From assembly GCA_023091665.1 (NCBI GenBank), contig JALJCQ010000003.1, positions 248,001-312,000 on the forward strand: a stretch of DNA of 64,000 nucleotides, in the 5' to 3' direction. Positions 52,096 through 61,745 of the stretch are shown here, one piece after another. Position 1 is the stretch's first letter; every line of letters starts with the position of its first letter. The notes beneath the pieces are model-generated. The model saw nothing but the letters and a program-made list of their open reading frames with translations. It searched no databases and was not told the origin of the DNA. The translations under genes and the position numbers were made by a program. The DNA comes from Pythium myriotylum (Eukaryota; Oomycota; Peronosporomycetes; Pythiales; Pythiaceae).

Positions 52096-52598
52096 AGTGG
52101 TCCATGGCTTGTCGACTTCATCGGAGCTCCTCAGTCGAGCTCACCAGCCGGTGAGGCGTGAGTTACGCAGCGTGACACGATGGATCACCATCCACGCTCA
52201 CATCGAATTGACGAAACGAATCTCGACAATCGCACGACGCACCGAAGAGCTCACCCATCCATGCGGGTTCCCTTGAAATGTTAGCTGATACCCTCGCTAT
52301 CAAATTGTGCAGGTCGATTGTATGACATCAGTACGTGAGGGTGAGCTCCAGAGCAGTTGGCGTACAGATTATAAGAGGTAGTCGAGTTTTGGCTGGATGG
52401 TGAAAACGAAGAGACAGACACGACCGGAGTTCACACCGCACACTGCAGCGGTCCAGCAATTGACACCTTCCATGTACATTACTAGAAGAGAAGCCTCCCT
52501 GTCTTCCGACTGAGAAGACGGGGATGCATAACACTCACAGACGAGCACGCCTAAAAGCTACTGCCGATAGTCGGTTTGGGGGTCCGTGGACCGGACCT

Positions 52599-53606
52599 TT
52601 AGGCCGAGACAGGGGCCATCCCGCGCTCCTTGACGAAGACGCCCTGGTTCCACAGCTTGACGAAGCCGTCCTTGAAGAACTGCCCCGCCGGAGGACCACG
52701 CATGGCGTCCGCGGTTTGGCTGCTGCTATCGCACGTGCCGTCGCTCTCGCCGATGAGCTTGACCCAGACGAAGTAGTCAATGTTCGAGAAGCCCGTGTTG
52801 GTAGTGGGTAGCTGACCGATGCCGCCGAATCGAGCGTTGCACCACTCAGTGCTCGGTGGGCTCTGGTTGTAATTTCTCGACGTATCGACCATGCAGTTGA
52901 GTGCACGGCTGCCGTAGGCATTCTGGAAGGCCGTGCAGAGGTCCGCCATTTGCCGGTTCGAGCGGTAGTTGGAGGTGTTGAGTGCAATACCCTTGAGGCG
53001 GCCGACCGTCGTAAGCGACTTGACAGTTTTGGCGATGTTAGCAGCGCCAGACGAGCTCTGCAAGGTCCAGAAACCGACGTCCAAGTAGATGTCGGCGTTC
53101 GGATTCTGCGAGAGGATCTGGAGTGCCGTTCGAAGGTTCTCGCTGTAGCCGTTGTTGAGTGCGCAGCCGCCGTTCGCGATGAGCCCGACAGCGTCCGGCT
53201 CAAGCACGTAAAGGACCTTGCGTTGGCCCACTGTGTTAGCGAGCGTCTGGATCCAGTTGCGGTAGTCACCAGCGTTCTTGTTGGAGCCTCCTCCGGAGAA
53301 TCCGGCCTCGCAGTCCTTGTTTGGCAGGCCGTAGACCACAAGCGTCACGCGCGTATTGGACGAGCACTCTGATAGGATCTGGTTGAGCTTGTTACGGGTC
53401 ACATCCGCTGACTCGCCGTCCGTGTACCACGTGGCGATGGGGTGCTTGAGCACCTCGTTGATCGCCGTCGTGAGCGTCGGGTACTGGCTGGCAGCGCGCA
53501 CGAGCGAGGGGGTCTTGATGGAGCAAAGAGGATCCCCACTGGAGCTTGCACCAAGCGTTGAGCCGATGAGGAGTGCCGAGGCGAGGAAGAACTTGGTCAG
53601 AACCAT
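52599..53606 (-). CDS. Secreted GH6 glycoside hydrolase (locus 10)
   Basis: 335 residues from the ATG at 53606. Signal peptide 1-20; mature enzyme begins near SSSGDPLCS and consists of the GH6 domain alone, without stalk, anchor or cellulose-binding module. Asp63 (WYTDGE, Gly for the usual Arg), Asp98 (NKDC), Asp138 (LEPDAV) and Asp289 are present. The product-side loop is VKLIGESDG where the siblings have KPxGESDG, a change of the usually conserved Pro. It should be released to the medium or wall. With loci 11 and 12 it forms a group of close paralogues. Confidence 0.95.
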   Translation of the reverse strand: MVLTKFFLASALLIGSTLGASSSGDPLCSIKTPSLVRAASQYPTLTTAINEVLKHPIATWYTDGESADVTRNKLNQILSECSSNTRVTLVVYGLPNKDCEAGFSGGGSNKNAGDYRNWIQTLANTVGQRKVLYVLEPDAVGLIANGGCALNNGYSENLRTALQILSQNPNADIYLDVGFWTLQSSSGAANIAKTVKSLTTVGRLKGIALNTSNYRSNRQMADLCTAFQNAYGSRALNCMVDTSRNYNQSPPSTEWCNARFGGIGQLPTTNTGFSNIDYFVWVKLIGESDGTCDSSSQTADAMRGPPAGQFFKDGFVKLWNQGVFVKERGMAPVSA

Positions 53607-53646
53607 CGTAATTGAGGAGAGGAGCTGGTGTGCTTGGAGGCCGTCA

Positions 53647-53662
53647 GATTCGAGAATGAGGT
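53647..53662 (-). promoter_or_regulatory. Initiator-like element, GH6 locus 10
   Basis: The minus strand reads ACCTCATTCTCGAATC, 41-56 bp before the ATG. Confidence 0.65.
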
Positions 53663-55057
53663 CTGGAGGCAAGGACGGAACGGCCAGTTGCTTTCGACCG
53701 CTGCATACGGCTTTTCACTGCGGGTGCAAGGACAGGAGGGTGAGCAAGGCGGATATCCCCCCTCCAGAATGTATCTGTCGCTCTTCAAGGTGAGCCGAGG
53801 TGTCCTAGGCTATTGGGATGGGGCCCTAGTGGATTTTTTTGCCTACTCCGATGGGCGGCAAGTCACGTCATCTAGACCGGCGATGCCATCTGCTCGTATG
53901 CGTGCGTTTGGCTCGAGTTACAGTCCGACCTCGGTACTTGTCTCTAGCTAGAGATCGAGCACATCGTAAAGGATAAGTTGACGTTGTGGTGTCTCCATGG
54001 ATGGTGACAGTATCCACCGCTTCGTCTCGCTTCAGGAATGGACTAAACAGTCCCTTCCTGAACCAAAAAAACAGGCGAGATGATCGCTGGCTCGTCGTCT
54101 CGGTCTTCTTTGACCGCCGCTGACAATCAGTGCGTAGTTCAGTCGTGGAAATCAACTCGACACAACTAAACCCAGAAGAAATTGTCCGGATACTACAGCA
54201 GCACTGCCTCCTTGGTCTTCTTGGTCTGCCTCCAAGGGACTCATGTGAGGGAGACGGTTTTACGCCCTCTCCCTTGTTAAGAGCGAGTGACAGGAAGACG
54301 TGAATGATCGAGTCATCCTCGTTGATTTGCACCTCGAACCAATCGTTATCCTAGTTCCGCCTCAAAGACAACAATCTCAGCGTGACATGCCCTCCGGTCG
54401 CGGCTCTCACGCGTTATCTAAGCGTGATCAGTGGCTGCTGCTCACGAAACCGAAGCAGACCGACTTGAAGTTGTGGCTGTTCTGCAAGCCAGCCGGTCGT
54501 GCTGAGCAAGCAGTGCACCCGCCTCGTGAGGTCTCCTCTGAAAATTTGAGCACGAGTCAAGCCCGCAGAACAAGACGATCCCCTGGGAAGACGGCATTCC
54601 AGTGCAGCGGCAGTGCCTTCAGGATCGGCTGTGAAGCTCGGATCTGATCCGAAGACGGTCTCAGTCACAACCAGACAAATCCCATGCGCACGCAAAATTC
54701 TTAAGTGTCCTCCTCGAAGCAGCTCGCCATCTACTGTACTCGACGCTGACGTTGACAACTGCTCCAGTTCGCACTGGATCGTCTCGATTTGTTGATATTG
54801 CACTCATTAGAGATTGACGGAGATGCTCCATCGAAAGATACAGTGGGCATTGCTGAAGACGTCAACACTGGAATATTCGAGTTGAACTCTAGCTGACAGG
54901 ACTCCAAACTCATCCACGAGGAACTATTAAAAACTAGGAGAGAATATGCATAGTTACATTCAGTTGCCGTCGCCAACTCTCTCCCGAGGCGGGTTCGAGG
55001 GCTTGCAGGCCGTGAAGATGTTTACGCATCCAACTTCGCATCCCTTTGTCACGCACA
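53663..55057. other. Intergenic, GH6 loci 10/11
   Basis: 1.4 kb with frames of up to 154 codons on both strands but no recognisable motif or family; no gene called. Confidence 0.4.
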
Positions 55058-56059
55058 CTACTGCACGGGCGCCATGTTCTTCTCCTTGACAAAGTAGCCG
55101 TTGTTCCAGAGCGACACGAAGCCGTCGCGGAAGAACTGTCCCGCCGGTGGGCCCTTCATGGCATCAGCAGTTAGTCCGGGGCCGTCACACGTGCCGTCGC
55201 TCTCACCAGCGGGTTTGATCCAGATCAAATAATCAAGGTTCGGGTACCCGGTGTTAGTCGTTGGCAGACGGCCGATGCCACCGAAGCGCGAGTTACACCA
55301 CTCGGTGCTCGGCGGGTTGTCGTTGTAGTTGCGCGACGTGTCGACGATGCAGTTGAGCTCCTTGCTGCCGTAGGCGTTCTGGAAGACCGTGCAAAGATCG
55401 GCCATTTGCTTCGTCGGGCGGAAGTTGTCCGAGTTGAGCGTGATGCCCTTGAGGCGGCCGACCGTAGCCAGCGTCTTGACAGTCTGAGCAACGCTTGTGG
55501 CGCTCGTGGCGCTCAGGAGCGTCCAGTAGCCCACATCCAAGTAGATGTCGGCGTTCGGATTCCTCGAGAGAATCGATAGAGCCGTTCGCACGTTGTCACC
55601 GTATCCATAGTTAACGGCACAGCCTCCGTTAGCGAGCAGACCAACAGCGTCAGGTTCAAGGACGTAGAGCACCTTGCGCTGTCCGATACCGTCCGCAAGG
55701 GTCTGGATCCAGCGGCGGTAGTCGTCGGCATTGGTGTTGGAGCCGCCCGACGAGTACCCAGCCTCACAGTCCTTGTTAGGAAGACCGTAGACCACCAGCA
55801 TGATACGAGATGAACTCGGGCACTGGGAGAGCATGGAAGCAAGCTTGACCTTGAGCGAGTCGGACGACTCGCGGTCCGTGTACCAGATCGCGATGGGGTA
55901 CTTCAGCATCTCGCCAAGAGCTGTCGAGAGCGTCGGGTACTGGGTAGCAGCTTGCTGGAGCGAGGCTGTAGGGATCGAGCAGAGAGGGTCCGTGCTGGAG
56001 CTTGCAGCAACTACTGAGCCAATGAGGAGAGCAGCAGAGAGAAGAAGCGTCTTGATCAT
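55058..56059 (-). CDS. Secreted GH6 glycoside hydrolase (locus 11)
   Basis: 333 residues from the ATG at 56059. The open frame reaches 56341 but lies before the initiator. Signal peptide 1-19, then SSSTDPLCS and a GH6 domain to the C-terminus (VKEKNMAPVQ). Asp62 (WYTDRE), Asp97, Asp137 and Asp288 (GESDG) are present. The strongly conserved LNTSNYR of the family is LNSDNFR here, next to the substrate-binding cleft. No stalk or anchor. It is a close paralogue of loci 10 and 12 and would be secreted. Confidence 0.95.
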   Translation of the reverse strand: MIKTLLLSAALLIGSVVAASSSTDPLCSIPTASLQQAATQYPTLSTALGEMLKYPIAIWYTDRESSDSLKVKLASMLSQCPSSSRIMLVVYGLPNKDCEAGYSSGGSNTNADDYRRWIQTLADGIGQRKVLYVLEPDAVGLLANGGCAVNYGYGDNVRTALSILSRNPNADIYLDVGYWTLLSATSATSVAQTVKTLATVGRLKGITLNSDNFRPTKQMADLCTVFQNAYGSKELNCIVDTSRNYNDNPPSTEWCNSRFGGIGRLPTTNTGYPNLDYLIWIKPAGESDGTCDGPGLTADAMKGPPAGQFFRDGFVSLWNNGYFVKEKNMAPVQ

Positions 56060-56090
56060 CGTGGAGGCAGTAAGGCTTTCTGGGTCGCTG

Positions 56091-56108
56091 GAAAGTTGTG
56101 GAATGAAA
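56091..56108 (-). promoter_or_regulatory. Initiator-like element, GH6 locus 11
   Basis: The minus strand reads TTCATTCCACAACTTTCC, 32-49 bp before the ATG. Confidence 0.6.
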
Positions 56109-57587
56109 GTTGTGGTTGGCAGCACCGACCTTGCGGCTCGCCTGTATCTTGGGTTAGCTAGGACGAGAGAGCGAGCTGCGATCGCTAAGACTCGTTGTTT
56201 GCGCTGAGATCGGCGGGATCGCAAGACATCGATGTCAGACGACTCGATGAGCCTTACATGTCGGCTGAAAGCCTTACACTGAGAAAAACGTCTGATGAGC
56301 CGATCTCCGAGGATTCGGTTCAAGTTGACGTTGCTGCCCATCGATCACGACGACAGACTGACACCGGACTTTCGAAGGAGTCGAGGCCGCCTTGACTCAT
56401 TCAATTGGGATTGAACACGACATAAGACGACGTGTGGGTGCGCAACCGATCGATCTTGCCAGAAAAATATCGAAATGTGAGGGTTTATCCGTGTTCAGAC
56501 CCTTCAGCCCCTCATCGGTAAGGAAGCAACTTCATATTTCCCGCACTCATCTGTCTTCTTCAATGGTACTTTGAAGATACTTCGAAGTAGTACCAGATTT
56601 CTGCCGACCTTCAAGTGGAGATTGCAGTGTACTAGATCTGACAGAGTTCAACAAAAACTTCCGTTCCGTAAAGAAACAAGCTCGCAACAAGTGTTGCAAG
56701 GGTCCGACAGAGCACACGGTTACTCAATCGCCCCTCCAGAACTTGGGAACACCACGGCAAAAAACTAGAAGGAGTGAATCAACAAACTTGCAGTGGCGAC
56801 ACTGGAGAGTCTTGAGCGATCTGCTCGTAGCAAACAGTTTTAGGTCTTCAAAGCAGCCTCCGGCCGACAAGGTTTACGCGCAACTTCTGCGGTGGCAGTG
56901 GGGATAAATCTTCTCAAGACGACGTACTCATTGATCCAATGCGTCGCGAACAGGTTTGTAAAAACTATCCGGTGGGCCTTTCGTAGCACTTGACGACATA
57001 CGTGCCGTCGCTTTTATACGGCCTTCCAAAGCTTCGTGATTGAGCGTGATGGAGCAGCCCTTGAAGTCGGAAAAAGGCTTGGAGATGCTGAAGGCAAGGC
57101 ATCGCGAGCACATCCGAGAGGATCAAGTTCGACGTTTTTGCCCGGAAGACAGGACCCATAAACGGTATTGTTAAATTCGCTGCGTGTTCACTTTCTCGGA
57201 GTGAACAGTGCGAACTGACGATTGGTCGGCGGCTGATCCTGGTAGAAAATCGAAGGATGGGAGTCAGAAACATGGTGATGCGTTTCCCATCAGGTAAAGC
57301 ACGATCGCTCTGAAAGACATATCTCATCCCATCCTAGAATGTACAGCACAGCCTTACCTGCATCGCGTGTTATCTCGACAGATTCCAGAGGGATGTTGGA
57401 AAAATTCCTCGGGCTGCTTACGACACAAACATCACATGCTGTGTGCATAGCAAGAATGTCACAAGGAACAAGTACAAATCAACAAACCTATTGATCCATT
57501 AAAGGGAACTGATTAGACGCTAACAACGCACAACGAAGTTCCTACGAAGTCGCTAACACCATCAACACGACAGTTAGCACCACGAGT
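56109..57587. other. Intergenic, GH6 loci 11/12
   Basis: No gene supported. Frames at 56928-57327 on the minus strand are short and overlapping and match nothing I know. Confidence 0.4.
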
Positions 57588-58595
57588 TTAGGCCGAAACG
57601 GTCGCCATCTTCTTCTCCTTCACGAAGTAACCGTTGTTCCAGAGCGTCACAAAGCCGTCCTTGAAGAATTGGCCGGCAGTTGGGCCCTTCATCGCATCTG
57701 CCGACTGGCCATCACACGTGCCGTCACTCTCACCCACAGGCTTCACCCAGATGAAATAGTCCAGGTTCGAGTATCCAGTAGTCGCGGTAGGCAGGGTTCC
57801 AATCCCGCCAAAGCGTGAGTTACACCACTCGGTGCTAGGCGGGTTGTTGTTGTAGTTGCGGGAAGTGTCGACAATGCAGTTGAGCGCGTTGCTGCCGTAC
57901 GCTGACTGGAAGGTCGTGCACAGATCCGCCATTTGCTTGGTCGGGCGGTAGTTGGACGTGTTGAGTGTGATGCCCTTGAGACGTCCGACTGTCGTGAGCG
58001 TCTTGACCGTCTTGGCAATGTTGGCAGCCCCCGTTGGGCTCAGGAGCGTCCAGTAGCCCACATCCAAGTAGATGTCGGCGTTCGGGTTCTGCGAGAGGAT
58101 CGAGAGAGCCTTGCGGACGTTGTCACCATAGCCGTATTGAACCGCACACCCTCCGTTTGCGAGCAGACCAACGGCGTCGGGTTCGAGCACGTAGAGCACC
58201 TTACGCTGGCCCACCGTGTTTGCGAGCGTCTGCACCCAGTTCGCGTAGTCAGCAGCGTTCTGGTTCGATCCACCGGCCGAGAACCCAGCTTCACAATCTT
58301 TGTTCGGCAGACCGTACACAACAAGCGTGATACGCGACGAGCTTGAGCATTGCGAGAGGATCGATGAAAGCTTGGACTTGAGTGAGTCGGCCGACTCCTT
58401 GTCCGTGTACCACGTCGCAATTGAGTTCTTGAGGACTTCCTTGATCGCGGTGTTGAGGGTCGGGTACTGGTTCGCAGCTTGCTGCAGCGAGTACGGAGGG
58501 AGCGAGCAAAGCGGGTCTTTGCTTGAGCTTGCAGCCTGGGTAGCGCTGAACAAAAAAGCCGTCGCGGCAAGAGCCTTGATAGTGTTGAAGAGCAT
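57588..58595 (-). CDS. Secreted GH6 glycoside hydrolase (locus 12)
   Basis: 335 residues. Signal peptide 1-22 (MLFNTIKALAATAFLFSATQAA), then SSSKDPLCS and the GH6 domain up to the C-terminus (VKEKKMATVSA). Asp65 (WYTDKE), Asp100 (NKDC), Asp140 (LEPDAV) and Asp291 (GESDG) are present; LNTSNYR and DTSRNY are standard. No stalk, anchor or binding module. It is the rightmost and, by residue choice, one of the most canonical members; extracellular beta-1,4-glucan cleavage is the expected role. Confidence 0.96.
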   Translation of the reverse strand: MLFNTIKALAATAFLFSATQAASSSKDPLCSLPPYSLQQAANQYPTLNTAIKEVLKNSIATWYTDKESADSLKSKLSSILSQCSSSSRITLVVYGLPNKDCEAGFSAGGSNQNAADYANWVQTLANTVGQRKVLYVLEPDAVGLLANGGCAVQYGYGDNVRKALSILSQNPNADIYLDVGYWTLLSPTGAANIAKTVKTLTTVGRLKGITLNTSNYRPTKQMADLCTTFQSAYGSNALNCIVDTSRNYNNNPPSTEWCNSRFGGIGTLPTATTGYSNLDYFIWVKPVGESDGTCDGQSADAMKGPTAGQFFKDGFVTLWNNGYFVKEKKMATVSA

Positions 58596-58627
58596 CGTGA
58601 AGGCTGGTTGTGGGTGGCTGAGAGAAG

Positions 58628-58646
58628 CTCAATTGGAGAATGAGAC
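58628..58646 (-). promoter_or_regulatory. Initiator-like element, GH6 locus 12
   Basis: The minus strand reads GTCTCATTCTCCAATTGAG, 33-51 bp before the ATG; the best match in the window. The rest of the gap to 59112 shows nothing. Confidence 0.7.
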
Positions 58647-59112
58647 TGCTGCAGGACGCGGAAATCGCTTCCCGTCTTCATCGCAGGGGGCACTGAACGT
58701 GACTCCAAACCGTGAGCAGGTTCCCATCCACCGAGAGGCTTTGCGGTTGCTGAATAATTCCAGTCGATCTGCTGCACCTCACGACATCTTCGACAGACGA
58801 AGCAGTCGTCACCAGGGTTTGACATCGGGGCTGACGCGTCGTGATGGATGTGCAGATACGGTACTCATCAAAAATGGACCTAACTTGAAGTTGGCCTATC
58901 CTCCCATCTCTCGGTCAGGGAGGACAATCTGATCTCATCGGAATCTCGCGCCCACCAATTCTTGACGCAAACAGCGCGCACGTGAAGATGTGAAAATTTT
59001 GTGACGCGCGAGGAGCAGTGGTAGCACCTTGGAATGAACACTGGTCAGGATTGGCAGTGGTGGCTGGAACCGGCTAGCCGAGTGTTTGGGAGGCATCTTG
59101 ACCCAGTTGCCC

Positions 59113-61152
59113 TCACTGGGGATGAGGGCTGTTGCCTTCCGCTGTCGAGATGCTTTGCAGCAACGCTTGATTCACTTGGATGAATTGAATTTTTTTGAGC
59201 GTCGCAGCTGGCAATTCCTCGGGCGGCGGGCGAAACGGCACGCTGAGCACGCGTTTGGTCATGGGCAGCGTCGAAGACGGGAGGCTGAACAAGCGCACGG
59301 CGAGCTTCTGGAGCAGTGGCCAGCGGAGCCCGTCCGAGAGCCAGTACTGGAGCACAGACTTCTTGTTCTTGACGAGGATCGAGTACCGGAACGAGTTGGT
59401 GGTCTTTTCCTGGGTCGCATCGATCACGTACTCGGTGAGCTGCTGGGCGACGGCGATCTTCTGCTCGTCGGCGTTGGCGTCCTTGTCGGCGTCGACGAGC
59501 GGCATGTGGAAGATGAGGTCTTCAATGTTCTTGCGCACGTCGGCGCTGAGCCCTTCGCCGACGTACCGCGGGTCCAGCAAGTACGCGATGCCGTGCGAGT
59601 CGCCGTACATCGAGTTGAACCGCGTCTGGTTGAGCTTGAGCAGGTAGGCCGACTCGTCCTCGGTGAGCCCGGGCACGCGGCTCAGCGCCACGGGCAGCTC
59701 CTTGGCGAACCAGTAGAACACGTCCGAGATGGGCGTGTCCGGCTCGCGCTCGATGCGTTTCATCAGCGAGTCGAGCGGGTCCACGAGCGCCACGGCCTTG
59801 AAGAGCATCGCTTCGAGCTCGGGCTGCACGAGCACGGCGGCCACGCGTCGCTTGGGCTCGTCGCCGCGCGCGAACGCGTCCTGCGCCGCGAGCTCCTGCA
59901 GCAGCGGCAGCGCGACCAGCACGCTCTCGAAGCCGTTCTTGAGCGCGAGCCACTGGCCCTGCGGCGGCATCTCGAGCTGCTCGAGTCCTCCCTCGGCGAG
60001 CTTGGCGGCGAGGCGGTCGGCGTACGCGGCGGCCGCGGGCGACGTGAAGAACTCGACGAGCGCGCGGCAGTCGTCGACGAGCTGGCGGAGGTCGGCGAAC
60101 GCGGTCGCGGCGCCGAGCGGCGAGCCGAAGATCTGTTCGACAAACAAGTAGAGTCCGTGGGCGGCGCAGCCGTGGAAAAACTTGTCCGGGAAGATGCTCT
60201 TGAACCTGGCCCACATGAGCTGGCTGGCGGCGGCGTTGTCGGTCACGACGCCGTGGACGTGGTCTCCGCAGAGCGAGAGCGCGTGCGCGACGTGGTCGAA
60301 GAGCGCGTGGGAGCCGGCCTCCGAGTCGTCGGTGCGCGGCGCGCGGTCGACGAAGAGCGCGACGCGCGCGCTGCCGAGCGAGTAGACGGCGTCGCGCGCG
60401 AGCCACGAGTTGACGCAGACGGCGTTGACGGCGCGCGGGCGCTGCACGAGCCGGATGAGCTCGCACTGCGTGGCGGCCACGGCGCGCTCGAGCAGCGGGC
60501 CGGCGAGCTCCTGCGCCGTGGCGCGCAGCGGCAGTTGGGCCACGGCCAGCGCGCGGCGCAGCTGCGGGTGCTCGATGAGCGCGAGCGCGGCGCCCGAGCA
60601 GAGCAGGAACATGGCGAGCGCGTCGGTGGCCTCGACGAGGTCGCCGCGCGAGCTCGAGGGCTTGGCGCGCTTGGGTGGAGGCGCGTTGGCGCCAACGTTG
60701 GCGAGTGGGCGCGTTGGCGGAGTTGGCGACGTTGGGAGCGTTGGCGTTGGCGGAGTTGGAATTGGCGCGTCGAGCAGCCAGTCGGGCTTGGCGTCGAGCA
60801 GCGCCGCGTTCTGGCGGAAGGCGGCGCAGCGCTTGAGGTGCGCGCGCGCCTTCTCGCTCTTGTGGTGGTGCGGCACGGGCCCGCGGCAGTGGCGGCAGAC
60901 GCTCACGGTCGCCTTGTGCGGCTCGGCGTCGTCCGTGAGCAGGCGCCAGACCGACGACTGCGCGCGGTGGCCGCGGCGCCGCGGCGCCGACGTTGGCGTG
61001 GGCGTCGGCGCCAACTCGTTGGCGTCTATCGACGGCGCGCCCGGCGGAGTCGTCGACGCGGGCGACGGCGGTGCGGAGATGGAGCCATCTCGCGACGGCG
61101 GCGCCGTGGACGGCTCGCTGGCGGCTGGCTCGGCGTCAGGCCGAGTGTCCAT
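59113..61152 (-). CDS. BED zinc finger / hAT-transposase-like protein, probably domesticated
   Basis: 679 residues, one uninterrupted exon in very GC-rich DNA. Residues 1-58 are Pro/Ser/Thr-rich. A BED-type finger follows with Cys86, Cys89, His105 and Cys109 (CRHC...HLKRC). A second low-complexity P-T-P-P stretch (130-150) is coded by GTTGGCG-like repeats. Residues about 190-560 resemble the hAT/DUF659 transposase fold, with VVTDNAAASQLMW, FPDKFFHGCAAHGLYLFV and RFNSMYGDSHGIAYLLDPRY. No terminal inverted repeats or target duplication are evident, and the frame is intact. A host gene derived from a transposase, perhaps a DNA-binding regulator, is the likelier reading. It is divergent from the PX gene. 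Confidence 0.75.
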   Translation of the reverse strand: MDTRPDAEPAASEPSTAPPSRDGSISAPPSPASTTPPGAPSIDANELAPTPTPTSAPRRRGHRAQSSVWRLLTDDAEPHKATVSVCRHCRGPVPHHHKSEKARAHLKRCAAFRQNAALLDAKPDWLLDAPIPTPPTPTLPTSPTPPTRPLANVGANAPPPKRAKPSSSRGDLVEATDALAMFLLCSGAALALIEHPQLRRALAVAQLPLRATAQELAGPLLERAVAATQCELIRLVQRPRAVNAVCVNSWLARDAVYSLGSARVALFVDRAPRTDDSEAGSHALFDHVAHALSLCGDHVHGVVTDNAAASQLMWARFKSIFPDKFFHGCAAHGLYLFVEQIFGSPLGAATAFADLRQLVDDCRALVEFFTSPAAAAYADRLAAKLAEGGLEQLEMPPQGQWLALKNGFESVLVALPLLQELAAQDAFARGDEPKRRVAAVLVQPELEAMLFKAVALVDPLDSLMKRIEREPDTPISDVFYWFAKELPVALSRVPGLTEDESAYLLKLNQTRFNSMYGDSHGIAYLLDPRYVGEGLSADVRKNIEDLIFHMPLVDADKDANADEQKIAVAQQLTEYVIDATQEKTTNSFRYSILVKNKKSVLQYWLSDGLRWPLLQKLAVRLFSLPSSTLPMTKRVLSVPFRPPPEELPAATLKKIQFIQVNQALLQSISTAEGNSPHPQ

Positions 61153-61745
61153 CTACGCGTGGTGTGGCTCGGGTGGTGTGGTGGGGGGAGGAAGAAGGAG
61201 AACGCCGACAGCGCCAAAAGTGGTTTTTCAAACGCGAGGTCGCACGAAGGTTGCGCGAAGGTTCGACCGGGGGCAACTTCAACACCTTTCTACTGGCCAG
61301 TTCGGCCAGCTGGACGCACAGGGTCTAAACGACACAGCAAGACTGGCAGCTGAAGCCATCTGGCGCGTCTAAACTCGATTGTTAGACCCCGAACCTCGGG
61401 CGCCAACGCCCAAGCTGGAAAGCGGCACGTCGTAGAGGTGCGCCGCCGCTGCCACTATTAACCAGGGATTGCCGCGTGCCATCCGGTCTTCTCCATCAGA
61501 ACGCCTGATTTTGCGACGCGCAGCTTGCCCTCTCCCAGTCACCCACGATCGCGATCGGCTTGGGGGGGCGTCTATCCTTCGTCTACGTCTATCACTTGGT
61601 CGCCGGCCATCCCCCCTCACTTTCTCGTTGGCGTCGGACTCGTCTGACGGCGTCTAACCTTCGCGCGTTGGCGTCTAACTCGTCTCTTTCTCTCCTTCTC
61701 TCTGTTGGCGGAATTCGTCCAACTCGCCAACGAACGCATCCCAGC
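61153..61745. promoter_or_regulatory. Divergent intergenic region with repeated GTCTAA motif
   Basis: Lies between the hAT-like gene (minus) and the PX gene (plus). GTCTAA followed by A or C occurs at 61323, 61368, 61653 and 61673, and in inverted form at 61382, often preceded by GC. Two GTTGGCGTC motifs flank the right pair. A shared regulatory role is inferred. Confidence 0.35.

Noticed and set aside
53868..54803. Frames of 115-154 codons between GH6 loci 10 and 11
   Set aside because: No recognisable motif and no consistent strand; most likely chance frames in GC-rich spacer.
59086..61353. 755-codon plus-strand frame opposite the hAT-like gene
   Set aside because: Its composition (very Arg, Glu, His, Val rich) is typical of an antisense frame of GC-rich DNA. 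The minus frame has a BED finger and hAT motifs.
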